The notes under the pieces were generated by a model. That model ran no database searches. It saw nothing but the letters and a program-made list of their open reading frames with translations, and was not told the DNA's origin. Positions 55,787 through 63,949 of a stretch of 64,000 nt of DNA are shown here, one piece after another (the stretch's first letter is position 1; every line of letters starts with the position of its first letter). The stretch is from CADCUY01 sp964242735. Lineage in GTDB: Bacteria; Actinomycetota; Actinomycetes; Actinomycetales; Quadrisphaeraceae. The position numbers and the translations under genes are program-made. The stretch lies in assembly GCA_964242735.1 (NCBI GenBank), contig CAXTAK010000012.1, positions 53,390-117,389 on the forward strand. The letters are read 5' to 3'.

Positions 55787-57198
55787 CGGTGCATCCTCCC
55801 CCACCGCCCGCGCCACCACCGAGGGGCGCCGTCCGCACCAGCGCCCGGCATCCCGGCGGGCTGCGAGCCGCCGCGGGCACGGGTCCGCAGGTGCTCGGCC
55901 AGCTCCGCCAGCGCCCGCCGCAGCGGTGAGGACGGTGCGTGCTCGGGCAGCGCCCGACCGGCCAGCAGGGCGGCGTCGTACGCACCGCGGTCGTCGGGCA
56001 GCAGCACGGGGTCGTGGATGCCGGCGTAGCGGGCCAGGGTGGTGGTCACCTGCCGCCGCGGCGAGGGCCCGACCGAGCTGGCCCTGACCTTGGTGACCAC
56101 GACCGTGGGCCGGGCGGTGGGCACCGCGTCGGCCAGGTCCTGCACGCTGCGCACCAGCCGCTGCAGCCCGACGGGGTCGGCTGCGCCCACGACGAGCACC
56201 TCGTCGGCCCGGCCCAGCGCCGTCACCGCCGCCGCGTGCCGGCGGGGCGCCGCCGTGTCGTGCACCAGCTCCTCGTCCTGCTCGATGCTCGCGGCGCAGT
56301 CCACCACCGTGAAGGTGCTGGCCTCGCGGGCCACGTCCAGCACCCGGGCGAAGGAGGCGGCGCCGACCTCGGGCCACCGGGACGCGCGGGGCAGGCCGGT
56401 CAGCACGCGCAGGCCGTGGGCGGTGGCGGGCGCCAGCGCGCTGAGCGCCGCCGCATCGAGCCGCCCGGCGGCGGCGGAGCGGCACGCCGCGGCGATGCCG
56501 GCGCTCTCGTCGAGCAGCCCCAGGGCCAGGGCGACCGAGGCGGAGGTGGTGTCGGCGTCGACGAGCAGGGTGCTCTCCCCCGCGGCGGCCAGCTCGACGG
56601 CCAGCGAGGTCGCGACCATCGTGCGCCCCGGCGCCCCGGGGGTGCCCCACACCGCGACCGTGCGGCTCGGGACGGGGTCACCGCGGTGGGTGGGAGCGCG
56701 GCCTCTGCTCGCCGCGGCTGACGTCGGCGTCCACCCCGCGCGGTCCCCACCCTCCGGCGGCAGGGCCGCCGTGTCGGCGAGCGCCGCCGAGGTCCACCCG
56801 CGGGCGCGCCCCGGCGCGGAGGCGAGGCGCACCGCGTCGGTCACGACGTCGACCAGGGCCACGGAGCCGGCCGCGGCGTCCACGACGTGGGTGACGCCGA
56901 GGGCGGACAGGCGGGCGCCCTGCTCGCTCGCGAGCGCCCCGCCCGGCGGGCCGTCGAGCACCCCCACCACGGCGGTCCCGGCGTCGGCGAGGCGCGCGAG
57001 GGCCGTCCGGTCCAGGTGGCGCAGGTCGGGTGAGACCAGCGCGGCCCGACCGTGCCCGGCAGCGGAGGCGGCGAGGAGCTCGACGAGGTCGGCGCAGCGG
57101 CGCACGACGACCAGACCGTGCGCCGCGCGCAGGGAGGCGACGAGGGGCGCTTCAGCGGCACCGGTGACGGCGACGAGCAGCGGCAGGCCCGTGGTCAT
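55783..57198 (-). CDS. CpaE/TadZ-like P-loop ATPase
   Basis: A 471-residue protein. The N-terminal receiver-like domain (residues 1-125) lacks a clear phospho-Asp. A linker follows, then a MinD/ParA-type ATPase with the deviant Walker A VWGTPGAPGRTMVATSLAVELA, where the usual Lys is Arg. Further blocks are LLVDADTTSASVALALGLLD, FTVVDCAASIEQDEELVHDT and DEVLVVGAADPVGLQRLVRSV. CpaE/TadZ proteins place the Tad machine at the pole. The basic tail ends WWRGRWGRMHR. ATG at 57198 overlaps the upstream stop. Confidence 0.85.
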   Translation of the reverse strand: MTTGLPLLVAVTGAAEAPLVASLRAAHGLVVVRRCADLVELLAASAAGHGRAALVSPDLRHLDRTALARLADAGTAVVGVLDGPPGGALASEQGARLSALGVTHVVDAAAGSVALVDVVTDAVRLASAPGRARGWTSAALADTAALPPEGGDRAGWTPTSAAASRGRAPTHRGDPVPSRTVAVWGTPGAPGRTMVATSLAVELAAAGESTLLVDADTTSASVALALGLLDESAGIAAACRSAAAGRLDAAALSALAPATAHGLRVLTGLPRASRWPEVGAASFARVLDVAREASTFTVVDCAASIEQDEELVHDTAAPRRHAAAVTALGRADEVLVVGAADPVGLQRLVRSVQDLADAVPTARPTVVVTKVRASSVGPSPRRQVTTTLARYAGIHDPVLLPDDRGAYDAALLAGRALPEHAPSSPLRRALAELAEHLRTRARGGSQPAGMPGAGADGAPRWWRGRWGRMHR

Positions 57199-57842
57199 CG
57201 CCGACCGGGTGTGGTGCCCGGGACCAGGAGCAGCGCGATGTCGGCCTCCGCGGCGCGCGCGGCGAGCGCGAGCGCCACCTCCTCCTCGGACAGGTAGACC
57301 TGCACGGTGGCTGCGCCGGCGGTGAAGCCGTCACCGGTGGTGACCTCGGCGACCTCCACGCGGCTGGCTAGCTGGCGCGGAGAGCCGTCCGCGGGCTCAC
57401 CCGCCACCGCGGCCGGAGTGATCCACACGTCGACCCGTGAGCCCTTGACCAGCCCGCTGGGCAGCTGGCCCTCGTAGGGCAGCCCGAGGGGGAGGCGCGT
57501 CAGCTCGTCGGCCCGCCCCACAGCGGCGGTGGGCACGAGCTCCCCGGGGCCGAGGGTGCGCAGCGCCACGAGCCCGTCGGGCAGCGGCTGGTCGGCGGAC
57601 AGGTACGGGGCGACGGCGTCGTCGAGGTGGACGCGGACCGCGCTCAGCGCGCCGGGGGCGATGGCGTCACCGGAGGCGAGGGTCTCGCGGGCCGCCCACA
57701 CCGCCACCGTCTCGTCGGTGGCCGCCACCAGTCGACCACCGGCCACCACGGGGACGAGGACCAGCAGCAGCCCGACGAGCAGCCTCGGATCACGCCAGGA
57801 CGGCGCTCGCACCCGCGCGGCGCGGACGGCAGGGGTGCTCAC
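57195..57842 (-). CDS. SAF-domain CpaB/RcpC-like pilus assembly protein
   Basis: A 215-residue protein: an N-terminal transmembrane helix (about residues 20-40, LLVGLLLVLVPVVAGGRLVA), an SAF domain (ARETLASGDAIAPGALSAVRVHLD ... ALRTLGPGELVPTAAVG), and the RcpC-type C-terminal block LVKGSRVDVWITPAAV ... VQVYLSEEEVALALAARAAEADIALLLVP. CpaB proteins assemble with the outer channel of Tad pili. GTG at 57842 has CATCCT at 6 nt. It forms an operon with the CpaE-like gene, 12 kb from tadA. Confidence 0.85.
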   Translation of the reverse strand: MSTPAVRAARVRAPSWRDPRLLVGLLLVLVPVVAGGRLVAATDETVAVWAARETLASGDAIAPGALSAVRVHLDDAVAPYLSADQPLPDGLVALRTLGPGELVPTAAVGRADELTRLPLGLPYEGQLPSGLVKGSRVDVWITPAAVAGEPADGSPRQLASRVEVAEVTTGDGFTAGAATVQVYLSEEEVALALAARAAEADIALLLVPGTTPGRR

Positions 57843-58052
57843 GGGCGCAGGATGGCACCGCGGTCGGAGCGGGCCACGCCCTCGCGGGCAGGGAGGTCCC
57901 GTCGGGTCAGCGCTGTGCTCGTCGGCGGGTCACCGGTGACCGAGCGTCGTGGACCGGCGTCAGCCGCGCTGGCGCGGGACGGCTGGCGCGCTGGCGCTGG
58001 CGCCTGTGGACGACGCGGCCAGCGGCGTGCACCGGCGTGCCAGACTTCCGCG

Positions 58053-58319
58053 GTGGCCGCTCGCTTCCTGCCCCTGGCGGATGTGGCGGAGGTGCTCAGC
58101 ATCTCCGCGGTGCAGGCCTACGCCCTGGTGCGCTCAGGTGAGCTCCCAGCGATCCAGGTCGGTGGGCGGGGCCAGTGGCGGGTGGAGAACGAGGTCCTGG
58201 AGGCCTACATCCAGGGCAAGTACGCCGAGACCCGTGCGCGGGTGGCCGCCCCTCTTGCGGGACCGGAGGCGCAGGCGGCTCCCGCGCGCGCGTCGGGCGG
58301 GAGCACGAGCACCGGTTGA
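58053..58319 (+). CDS. Excisionase-type helix-turn-helix DNA-binding protein
   Basis: An 88-residue protein with a winged HTH of the MerR/AlpA/excisionase superfamily: FLPLADVAEVLSISAVQAYALVRSGELPAIQVGGRGQWRVENEVLEAYIQGKYA. Small regulators of this type are common in actinobacterial chromosomes and need not belong to a mobile element; none is seen here. The C-terminal 25 residues are Ala/Pro-rich. GTG at 58053 has CAGACT at 6 nt. It is divergent from the CpaB gene. Confidence 0.85.
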   Translation: MAARFLPLADVAEVLSISAVQAYALVRSGELPAIQVGGRGQWRVENEVLEAYIQGKYAETRARVAAPLAGPEAQAAPARASGGSTSTG

Positions 58320-58322
58320 CCC

Positions 58323-58343
58323 GCGCGCCCGGCGGGGGCGCGC
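58323..58343. terminator. Hairpin between convergent genes
   Basis: Perfect 8-bp stem GCGCGCCC/GGGCGCGC with a 5-base loop, 4 bases after the HTH gene stop and 47 before the convergent stop. Confidence 0.45.
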
Positions 58344-58389
58344 CGCTGCCGCAGCGCGCATCCCTGGTGGACGCCGTCGAGGCAGTCCG

Positions 58390-59073
58390 TCATGAGCCGC
58401 CGTGCCCGGCGGTCGGTGCGGCCGACCGGACCGCGAGGACCGCGTGGAACGGCAGGGCCACCACGTCGGTCACGGCGCTCGGGCGTCGGGCCTCGCCGAC
58501 GGGGTGGACGGCGAGGTCGAGGTGGTCGGCGGCCACGCGGTCGATCGTGCCGGCCACCTCGCCACTCGCCAGTGCCACCACCACCGCGATCCGGTCACGG
58601 GCCAGGGCTCGCAGAGCGCTCCCCAGTCCCAGGCGCCGCTCGACCGTGCCGGCCGGTGGTGCCACAGCAGCACCGAGCCCCGTGATCCGCTGGAGCGCGG
58701 GCAGGGGCACCAGCACCTGACGGGTGGCGCCGCTGACACCGCCGGCACCGCCTGCTCCGAACCGCGTCCCGGGACCCGACCCGAGCGCCGGTCCGGACTG
58801 GTCGAGCAGCAACCACTGCGGAGCGGCCTCGAGCACCGCGCCGTGCCACCACTGGCCGCCGGTGACCTGCAGCGCCACGACGACCCCCAGGTGAGCTCGC
58901 AGGCGGTCAGCCAGCTCGGTGCGCCCGACCTCGGCCCGCACCAGCCCCGCCACCTCCTCGTCCGAGGCGTCCGTGGCGTGCATCTGCGCCTCGAGGTCGG
59001 CGAAGAGGGCGTCCCAGCGCACTCGAGGACGGTAGCCGGCCCGCTCGCGAGCGGGCACCGGCGCTGTGTCCAC
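58390..59073 (-). CDS. Hypothetical protein with two Sm-like beta lobes
   Basis: A 227-residue cytosolic protein I cannot name. The helical start VRWDALFADLEAQMHATDASDEEVAGLVRAEVGRTEL is typical of a conserved actinobacterial family near secA. Two similar beta segments follow: VVVALQVTGGQWWHGAVLEAAPQWLLLD and IAVVVALASGEVAGTIDRVAADHLDLAVHP. Each has the pattern strand-G-turn-G-x-V-strand of an SH3/Sm-like barrel. The start is GTG at 59073. A TTGACC-N18-CATGGT promoter lies upstream. It is divergent from the LysM gene. Confidence 0.7.
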   Translation of the reverse strand: MDTAPVPARERAGYRPRVRWDALFADLEAQMHATDASDEEVAGLVRAEVGRTELADRLRAHLGVVVALQVTGGQWWHGAVLEAAPQWLLLDQSGPALGSGPGTRFGAGGAGGVSGATRQVLVPLPALQRITGLGAAVAPPAGTVERRLGLGSALRALARDRIAVVVALASGEVAGTIDRVAADHLDLAVHPVGEARRPSAVTDVVALPFHAVLAVRSAAPTAGHGGS

Positions 59074-59106
59074 AGGTTGCCCGTCGCCGTCGGGACAGCT
59101 GCGGAC

Positions 59107-59136
59107 ACCATGAGAAGGTCACCTCAGCGAGGTCAA
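59107..59136 (-). promoter_or_regulatory. Promoter candidate for the two-lobed hypothetical gene
   Basis: On the minus strand TTGACC (59136-59131), 18-bp spacer, CATGGT (59112-59107), about 35 bases before the GTG. The gap is locally A/T-rich (ACATCATCAAAC), unlike its surroundings. Confidence 0.4.
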
Positions 59137-59158
59137 ACATCATCAAACGGGGTGAATC

Positions 59159-60102
59159 GTGAATCATGTGGTGTCACAGCGGTCGACGCCCGCCGGGGCG
59201 CGCGCCGGCGTCGTGCTGCTCGCCTGGTCCCTGCTGTGCACGGGGGCGGCCGTCGTCGTCGTCGCGGTCTCGGCCGGCTGGGCCGCCGCGGTGGTCGCCG
59301 GCCCCGACGACGGCCGGCTCGGCGAGGTGCTGCTGCTGCTCGCCTCAGCCGCGCTCGTCCTCGTGCTGCTCGTCAGTGCGGCCGGCGCCGCGCTCACCGC
59401 GGTGCGAGCGGTCACCGATGGGTCGGCGGGTGCACCGCTCGGCGCACCGCTCGGGGCCAGGTGCCCGCGCACGCTCGCCGCAGAGGCGGTGGTGCCCGCC
59501 GTCGTGCGGCGCCTGGCGGCCCTCGCCGTGGGCGTCGGGGTCGTGAGCGGTGCCGGTGCCCCGGCTCTGGCCGCGCCGCCACCGGCGTCCGCGGTGTCCG
59601 TGGTGCCGNNNNNNNNNNNNNNNNNNNNNNNNNNNNNNNNNNNNNNNNNNNNNNNNNNNNNNNNNNNNNNNNNNNNNNNNNNNNNNNNNNNNNNNNNNNN
59701 NNNNNNNNCGTGGTGCCGAGCGTGGTGCCGAGCTGGCCGGGTGAGGGCTCCCGCTGGGGTCTCGACGCCACGAGGACGGCCCCGGGACCAGTCGGCGCAG
59801 GCCCGACGGCCACGGCGGCGCCCGCCCCCTCCACCGGCGGCGCCACCGCGGGGCGCGCCGTGGGCGCTCCCTCCGCGGCACCGGCGACCCGCCCGGTCCC
59901 CGCCAGCGGTGCGGACGTGGTCGTGGTGCGCGGGGACTCGCTGTGGTCCATCGCCGCCCGCCACCTCCCCGACGACGCCCCGGAGAGCGCGGTGGCGTCG
60001 GCGTGGCCGCGGTGGTGGGCGACCAACCACGCGGTCGTCGGCGACGACCCCGACGTGCTGCTCCCCGGCCAGGTGCTGCGCGTGCCCCAGGACGCCCGGT
60101 GA
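59159..60102 (+). CDS. LysM-domain membrane protein, interrupted by assembly gap
   Basis: The start (GTG 59159, MNHVVSQRSTPAGARAG) and two transmembrane helices (VVLLAWSLLCTGAAVVVVAVS; VLLLLASAALVLVLLVSAAG) are before the N run, and a third hydrophobic segment (RRLAALAVGVGVVSGAGAPA) ends just at it. After the gap, a different frame gives a Pro/Ala linker and a LysM domain: VVVVRGDSLWSIAARHLPDD ... WWATNHAVVGDDPDVLLPGQVLRVP. The frame change follows from the unknown gap length, so one intact gene is likely. LysM binds peptidoglycan. The next start overlaps its stop (GTGA). VVPSVVPS repeats flank the gap and probably caused it. Confidence 0.75.
59609..59708. other. Assembly gap (100 N)
   Basis: One hundred unknown bases inside the LysM gene. 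A round 100 usually marks a gap of unknown size. The flanks code for Val/Pro repeats (GTGGTGCCG units), so the missing piece is probably repetitive. Confidence 0.98.
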
Positions 60103-60680
60103 CCGCCGAGGTGGTGGGCGCGCGAACCCGCGCCGCACCGTCCTCCCCGCCACCGCTGCGGGCCATGCCGGTGCCCCGCACCGAGCCGCACCCGTCCACC
60201 ACCGAGCGCCGCCCACCGCCGCTGACCCAGGTCAACCCGGCCCAGGGCGTGCTGCCCCTGCTCCTCGAGGCCCCCGCCTACCGGGGCCGCACCTGTTCGA
60301 GACCACTGCGCGAGGACGACGCGGGCCCCCGGCGGACCCCCGCCGCCGACCTCCCCGACCCCGCACCCCTGATCGCCGGGGTGGTCACCGCGACCATCGA
60401 GGTCATCGCGGGGTCGCGGCCGGTCTCGCAACTCCTCCGCGTGCTGTCCGCCGACGTCTACGCCGCGCTGCAGCGCCGAGCCGCGACCGCCTCGCGCCAG
60501 CGCCACCGCGCAGCGCCGGTGCGCCGTGCCGCGGTGCGGCGGGTCCGCACGACCTCACCCGCGGACGGGGTCGTCGAGGCCAGCGTGCTGGTGCAGGAGC
60601 CGCGGCGCGTCATCGCCGTCGCCATCCGCCTCGAGGGGCTGGACGGACGGTGGCGGGTGACGGCGCTGCAGGTGTGCTGA
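60099..60680 (+). CDS. Rv3235-family protein
   Basis: A 193-residue protein. A disordered Pro/Arg-rich N-terminus (about 75 residues, VPRTEPHPSTTERRPPPL) precedes the conserved domain: PAPLIAGVVTATIEVIAGSRPVSQLLRVLSADVYAALQRRA, then a strand ASVLVQEPRRVIAVAIRLEGLDGRWRVTALQVC. This is the Rv3235 family, found next to secA in many actinobacteria; its function is unknown. GTG at 60099 overlaps the LysM stop. It converges on secA with 10 bases between. Confidence 0.85.
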   Translation: MTAEVVGARTRAAPSSPPPLRAMPVPRTEPHPSTTERRPPPLTQVNPAQGVLPLLLEAPAYRGRTCSRPLREDDAGPRRTPAADLPDPAPLIAGVVTATIEVIAGSRPVSQLLRVLSADVYAALQRRAATASRQRHRAAPVRRAAVRRVRTTSPADGVVEASVLVQEPRRVIAVAIRLEGLDGRWRVTALQVC

Positions 60681-60690
60681 CCGCCGGCCC

Positions 60691-63585
60691 TCAGCCGTCT
60701 CCGCGACGGGGCTCCGCGCGCCGCTGACGACGGTTGCCGGCCGGGGCGGCGTCCTCCGGTGCCCCGGCACCGCTGACCTCCACGTCACCATCGGCCGAGG
60801 CCGCCGTGTACTGCAGGCGCTCGACCGGGGTGCGCGGCACCTCGAGGCCGGGGGCGATGAGCACCGGGACCTCGTCCGGAGGACCCGCAGCGTCCCCGCT
60901 GCTGGCAGGACCCGCTCCGGTCGCACCGCCGTCCATCCCGTCGCCCGCGGCACCGTCACCGACCCTGCCCAGCCCACCGGGCGCGGGTGCCGCGCGGCGT
61001 CCGGACCTCGCCGGCTCGAGCCGTCGACCGACGGCCCCGGGAGCCTGAGCGCCGACCGCGGGCCGCGCCGTCGCTGCCGGCTCGGCACGCACCTGCACCT
61101 CCAGGTGGAACACGTAGCCGACGGACTCCTCCTTGATGGCGTCGAGCATGGCCTGGAAGAGCAGGTACCCCTCGCGCTGGTACTCCACGAGGGGGTCGCG
61201 CTGGGCCATCGCGCGCAGCGAGATGCCCTCCTGCAGGTAGTCCATCTCGTAGAGGTGCTCGCGCCACTTGCGGTCCAGCACGCTGAGGACGACGCGCCGC
61301 TCCAGCTCGCGGAGCGCCGCCGACCCGATCGCCTGCTCGCGGACCAGCAGCTGCTGTCGCGCGTCGGAGACCACCTCCTCCACCAGCACCCCAGTGGTCA
61401 ACCGCTCACGGCCACCGTGCTCCTCCTCCACCTCCTCGATGCTCAGCTGCACCGGGTAGAGGGTGCGCAGCGCGGTCCACAGCTTCTCGAGGTCCCAGTC
61501 CTGGGAGAACCCGGTCGACGTGGCGCTGGTGACGTAGCTGGTCACCGTGTCCTCGATGAAGTGCCCGACCTGGGCGTGGAGGTCCTCACCGGACAGCACG
61601 CGACGGCGCTCGTCGTAGATGACGGTGCGCTGGCGGTTCAGCACGTCGTCGTACTTCAGCACGTTCTTGCGGATCTCCACGTTGCGCGCCTCGACCTGGC
61701 TCTGCGCGCTCTGGATGGCCCGGGAGACCATCCTGGACTCCAGGGGGACGTCGTCGGGGATGCCCGCGCGCGTCAGGAGCGCCTCGGCGGCACCGGAGTT
61801 GAACAGGCGCATGAGGTCGTCGGTGAGCGAGAGGTAGAAACGGGACTCACCCGGGTCGCCCTGGCGGCCCGAGCGACCGCGGAGCTGGTTGTCGATGCGC
61901 CGGGACTCGTGGCGCTCGGTGCCCAGGACGTACAGGCCGCCGAGCTCCAGCACCTCATCGTGCCCGGTGTCGACCGCGTCGTGGGCGCGCTGCAGCGCGG
62001 TGGGCCACGCCTCGTCGTACGCCTCGGGGGTGTCGGTGGGGTCCAGACCCCGCTCGGCGAGCTCGGCGACGGCGAGGAACTCCGCGTTGCCGCCGAGCAT
62101 GATGTCGGTGCCGCGACCGGCCATGTTCGTCGCGACGGTCACCGCTCCGCGGCGCCCGGCCATCGCGATGATCGCTGCCTCGCGGGCGTGCTGCTTGGCG
62201 TTGAGGACCTCGTGGGCGACCCCGCGGCCGCGCAGCTGCTTGGCGAGGTACTCGCTCTTCTCGACGCTGGTGGTGCCCACGAGCACCGGCTGGCCCCTGC
62301 CGTGGCGCTCGACGATGTCCTCGACGACCGCGTCGTACTTGGCGACCTCGGTCTTGTAGACCAGGTCGGGCTGGTCACGGCGGGCCATGGTCTTGTTCGT
62401 GGGGATGGGCACGACGCCGAGCCCGTAGGTGGCGTTGAACTCCGCCGCTTCCGTCTGGGCCGTCCCCGTCATCCCCGACAGCTTGCCGTACAGCCGGAAG
62501 TAGTTCTGCAGGGTGATGGTGGCCAGCGTCTGGTTCTCGGCCTTGATGGCCACCCCCTCCTTGGCCTCGATGGCCTGGTGCATGCCCTCGTTGTAGCGGC
62601 GCCCGGCGAGCATGCGCCCGGTGTGCTCGTCGACGATCAGCACCTCGCCGTCGAGGACGACGTAGTCCTTGTCGCGCTTGAACAGCTCCTTCGCCTTCAC
62701 GGCGTTGTTCAGGTACCCCACGTAGGGCGTGTTGACGGAGTCGTAGAGGTTGTCGATGCCCAGGTGGTCCTCGACCTTCTCGATGCCTGGTTCCAGGACC
62801 CCGACGGTGCGCTTCTTCTCGTCGACCTCGTAGTCGCGGTCACGGCGCAGCCGCTGCGTCACCTTCGCGAACTCGGCGTACCACTTCGAGGCGTCACCGC
62901 TGGCCGGGCCCGAGATGATCAGCGGTGTCCTCGCCTCGTCCACGAGGATCGAGTCGACCTCGTCGACGATCGCGAAGTGGTGGCCGCGCTGGACCAGCTC
63001 GTTCGCGGACAGGGCCATGTTGTCGCGCAGGTAGTCGAACCCGAACTGGGTGTTGGTGCCGTAGGTGATGTCGGCGCCGTACTGGGCGCGGCGCTGCGCG
63101 GGGGCCATGCCGTCGAGCACGCAGGCGCTGGTCATCCCCAGGTGTCGGTACACGCGGCCCATGAGGTCGCTCTGGTAGTTGGCCAGGTAGTCGTTGACGG
63201 TGATGACGTGCACGCCGTCGCCGGTGAGGGCGTTGAGGTAGGCGGGTGCCGTGGCCACGAGGGTCTTGCCCTCCCCCGTCTTCATCTCGGCGATGTTCCC
63301 CAGGTGCAGGGCCGCGCCCCCCATGAGCTGGACGTCGAAGTGGCGCTGGCCCAGGGTGCGCCGTGCCGCTTCGCGGACCGCGGCGAAGGCCTCGGGCAGG
63401 AGGCGGTCGAGGGTCTCTCCACCGGCGAGGCGGGCCCGGTAGCGGTCGGTCTCCTCGCGCAGCTCCGCGTCGGAGAGGGCGGTGAAGTCGTCCTCGAGGA
63501 CGTTGACCTGGTCGGTCAGCCCCTGCAGCCTGCGCAGGACGCGACCTTCGCCCGCGCGCAGCAGCTTCTCCAGCACGCTCGCCAT
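60691..63585 (-). CDS. secA: Preprotein translocase ATPase SecA
   Basis: A 964-residue Sec motor. NBD1: MKTGEGKTLVATAPAYLNAL (Walker A), VDEVDSILVDEARTPLIISG (DEVD). PPXD: YNEGMHQAIEAKEGV. NBD2: VLVGTTSVEKSEYLAKQL, NMAGRGTDIMLGGN, DNQLRGRSGRQGDPGESRFYLSL. Helical scaffold and wing: NVEIRKNVLKYDDVLNRQRTVIY, with KWREHLYEMDYLQEGISLRAM. The last 120 residues are a Pro/Gly/Ala-rich tail ending RRQRRAEPRRGDG; the C-terminal zinc finger (CxCGSGxxYKxCxG) is absent. ATG at 63585 has GAGGAGAAG upstream. Confidence 0.96.
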   Translation of the reverse strand: MASVLEKLLRAGEGRVLRRLQGLTDQVNVLEDDFTALSDAELREETDRYRARLAGGETLDRLLPEAFAAVREAARRTLGQRHFDVQLMGGAALHLGNIAEMKTGEGKTLVATAPAYLNALTGDGVHVITVNDYLANYQSDLMGRVYRHLGMTSACVLDGMAPAQRRAQYGADITYGTNTQFGFDYLRDNMALSANELVQRGHHFAIVDEVDSILVDEARTPLIISGPASGDASKWYAEFAKVTQRLRRDRDYEVDEKKRTVGVLEPGIEKVEDHLGIDNLYDSVNTPYVGYLNNAVKAKELFKRDKDYVVLDGEVLIVDEHTGRMLAGRRYNEGMHQAIEAKEGVAIKAENQTLATITLQNYFRLYGKLSGMTGTAQTEAAEFNATYGLGVVPIPTNKTMARRDQPDLVYKTEVAKYDAVVEDIVERHGRGQPVLVGTTSVEKSEYLAKQLRGRGVAHEVLNAKQHAREAAIIAMAGRRGAVTVATNMAGRGTDIMLGGNAEFLAVAELAERGLDPTDTPEAYDEAWPTALQRAHDAVDTGHDEVLELGGLYVLGTERHESRRIDNQLRGRSGRQGDPGESRFYLSLTDDLMRLFNSGAAEALLTRAGIPDDVPLESRMVSRAIQSAQSQVEARNVEIRKNVLKYDDVLNRQRTVIYDERRRVLSGEDLHAQVGHFIEDTVTSYVTSATSTGFSQDWDLEKLWTALRTLYPVQLSIEEVEEEHGGRERLTTGVLVEEVVSDARQQLLVREQAIGSAALRELERRVVLSVLDRKWREHLYEMDYLQEGISLRAMAQRDPLVEYQREGYLLFQAMLDAIKEESVGYVFHLEVQVRAEPAATARPAVGAQAPGAVGRRLEPARSGRRAAPAPGGLGRVGDGAAGDGMDGGATGAGPASSGDAAGPPDEVPVLIAPGLEVPRTPVERLQYTAASADGDVEVSGAGAPEDAAPAGNRRQRRAEPRRGDG

Positions 63586-63898
63586 GTTCTTCTCCTCTGG
63601 TGGCGGTCACCCGTCGTCCACCGACTCGGTGGTCGTGCGCGGTCCGTCCCGTCGTGGTGGCCCGGACGGCGCAGTGCCGCGGGCGGAGCGCCTGCACCAC
63701 GTGCACCCCGCTCGGCCGGACCCGACCATGGTAGTCGCGGAGGCCTCGGCGCCGAGCGGCTCCGCCGCGCCGGTCGGCGCTGCGCTGCGCCGGTCGGCCT
63801 GCCCACGGGCGCGCCGGGTGGGGTGGTGTGCTGGTGGTCGTGGTGCCTGGGGCAGTTCGTGTGTGCGTCTGGCCGGCTGTGCCGTGGGGGGTGCAGAA
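63586..63898. other. secA upstream region, no gene seen
   Basis: About 310 bases between secA and the rrn terminator. TACCAT on the minus strand (63733-63728) is a possible secA -10, with a leader of about 135 nt. A 12-base unit GCGCCGGTCGGC occurs twice near 63770-63800. No frame looks like a protein on either strand. Confidence 0.5.
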
Positions 63899-63940
63899 GA
63901 GGCCCAGGTCGGCGGGGTCTCCCCCGACGGCCTGAGCCTC
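63899..63940 (-). terminator. Terminator downstream of 5S rRNA
   Basis: On the minus strand GAGGCTCAGG-CCGTCGG pairs with CCGAC-CTGGGCCTC (one wobble and a two-base bulge), just after the 5S 3' end; this is the expected end of an rrn operon running toward secA. Confidence 0.7.
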
Positions 63941-63949
63941 TCCCGCGTT

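Noticed and set aside
57839..58102. Minus-strand frame whose stop overlaps the cpaB GTG
   Set aside because: It runs antisense through the start of the HTH gene and is Arg/Pro-rich; the overlap alone is weak evidence, and the CATCCT before cpaB fits a promoter better.
58053..58319. Excisionase-like HTH gene as sign of a mobile element
   Set aside because: No integrase or other element genes are nearby; small HTH proteins of this type are common as chromosomal regulators.
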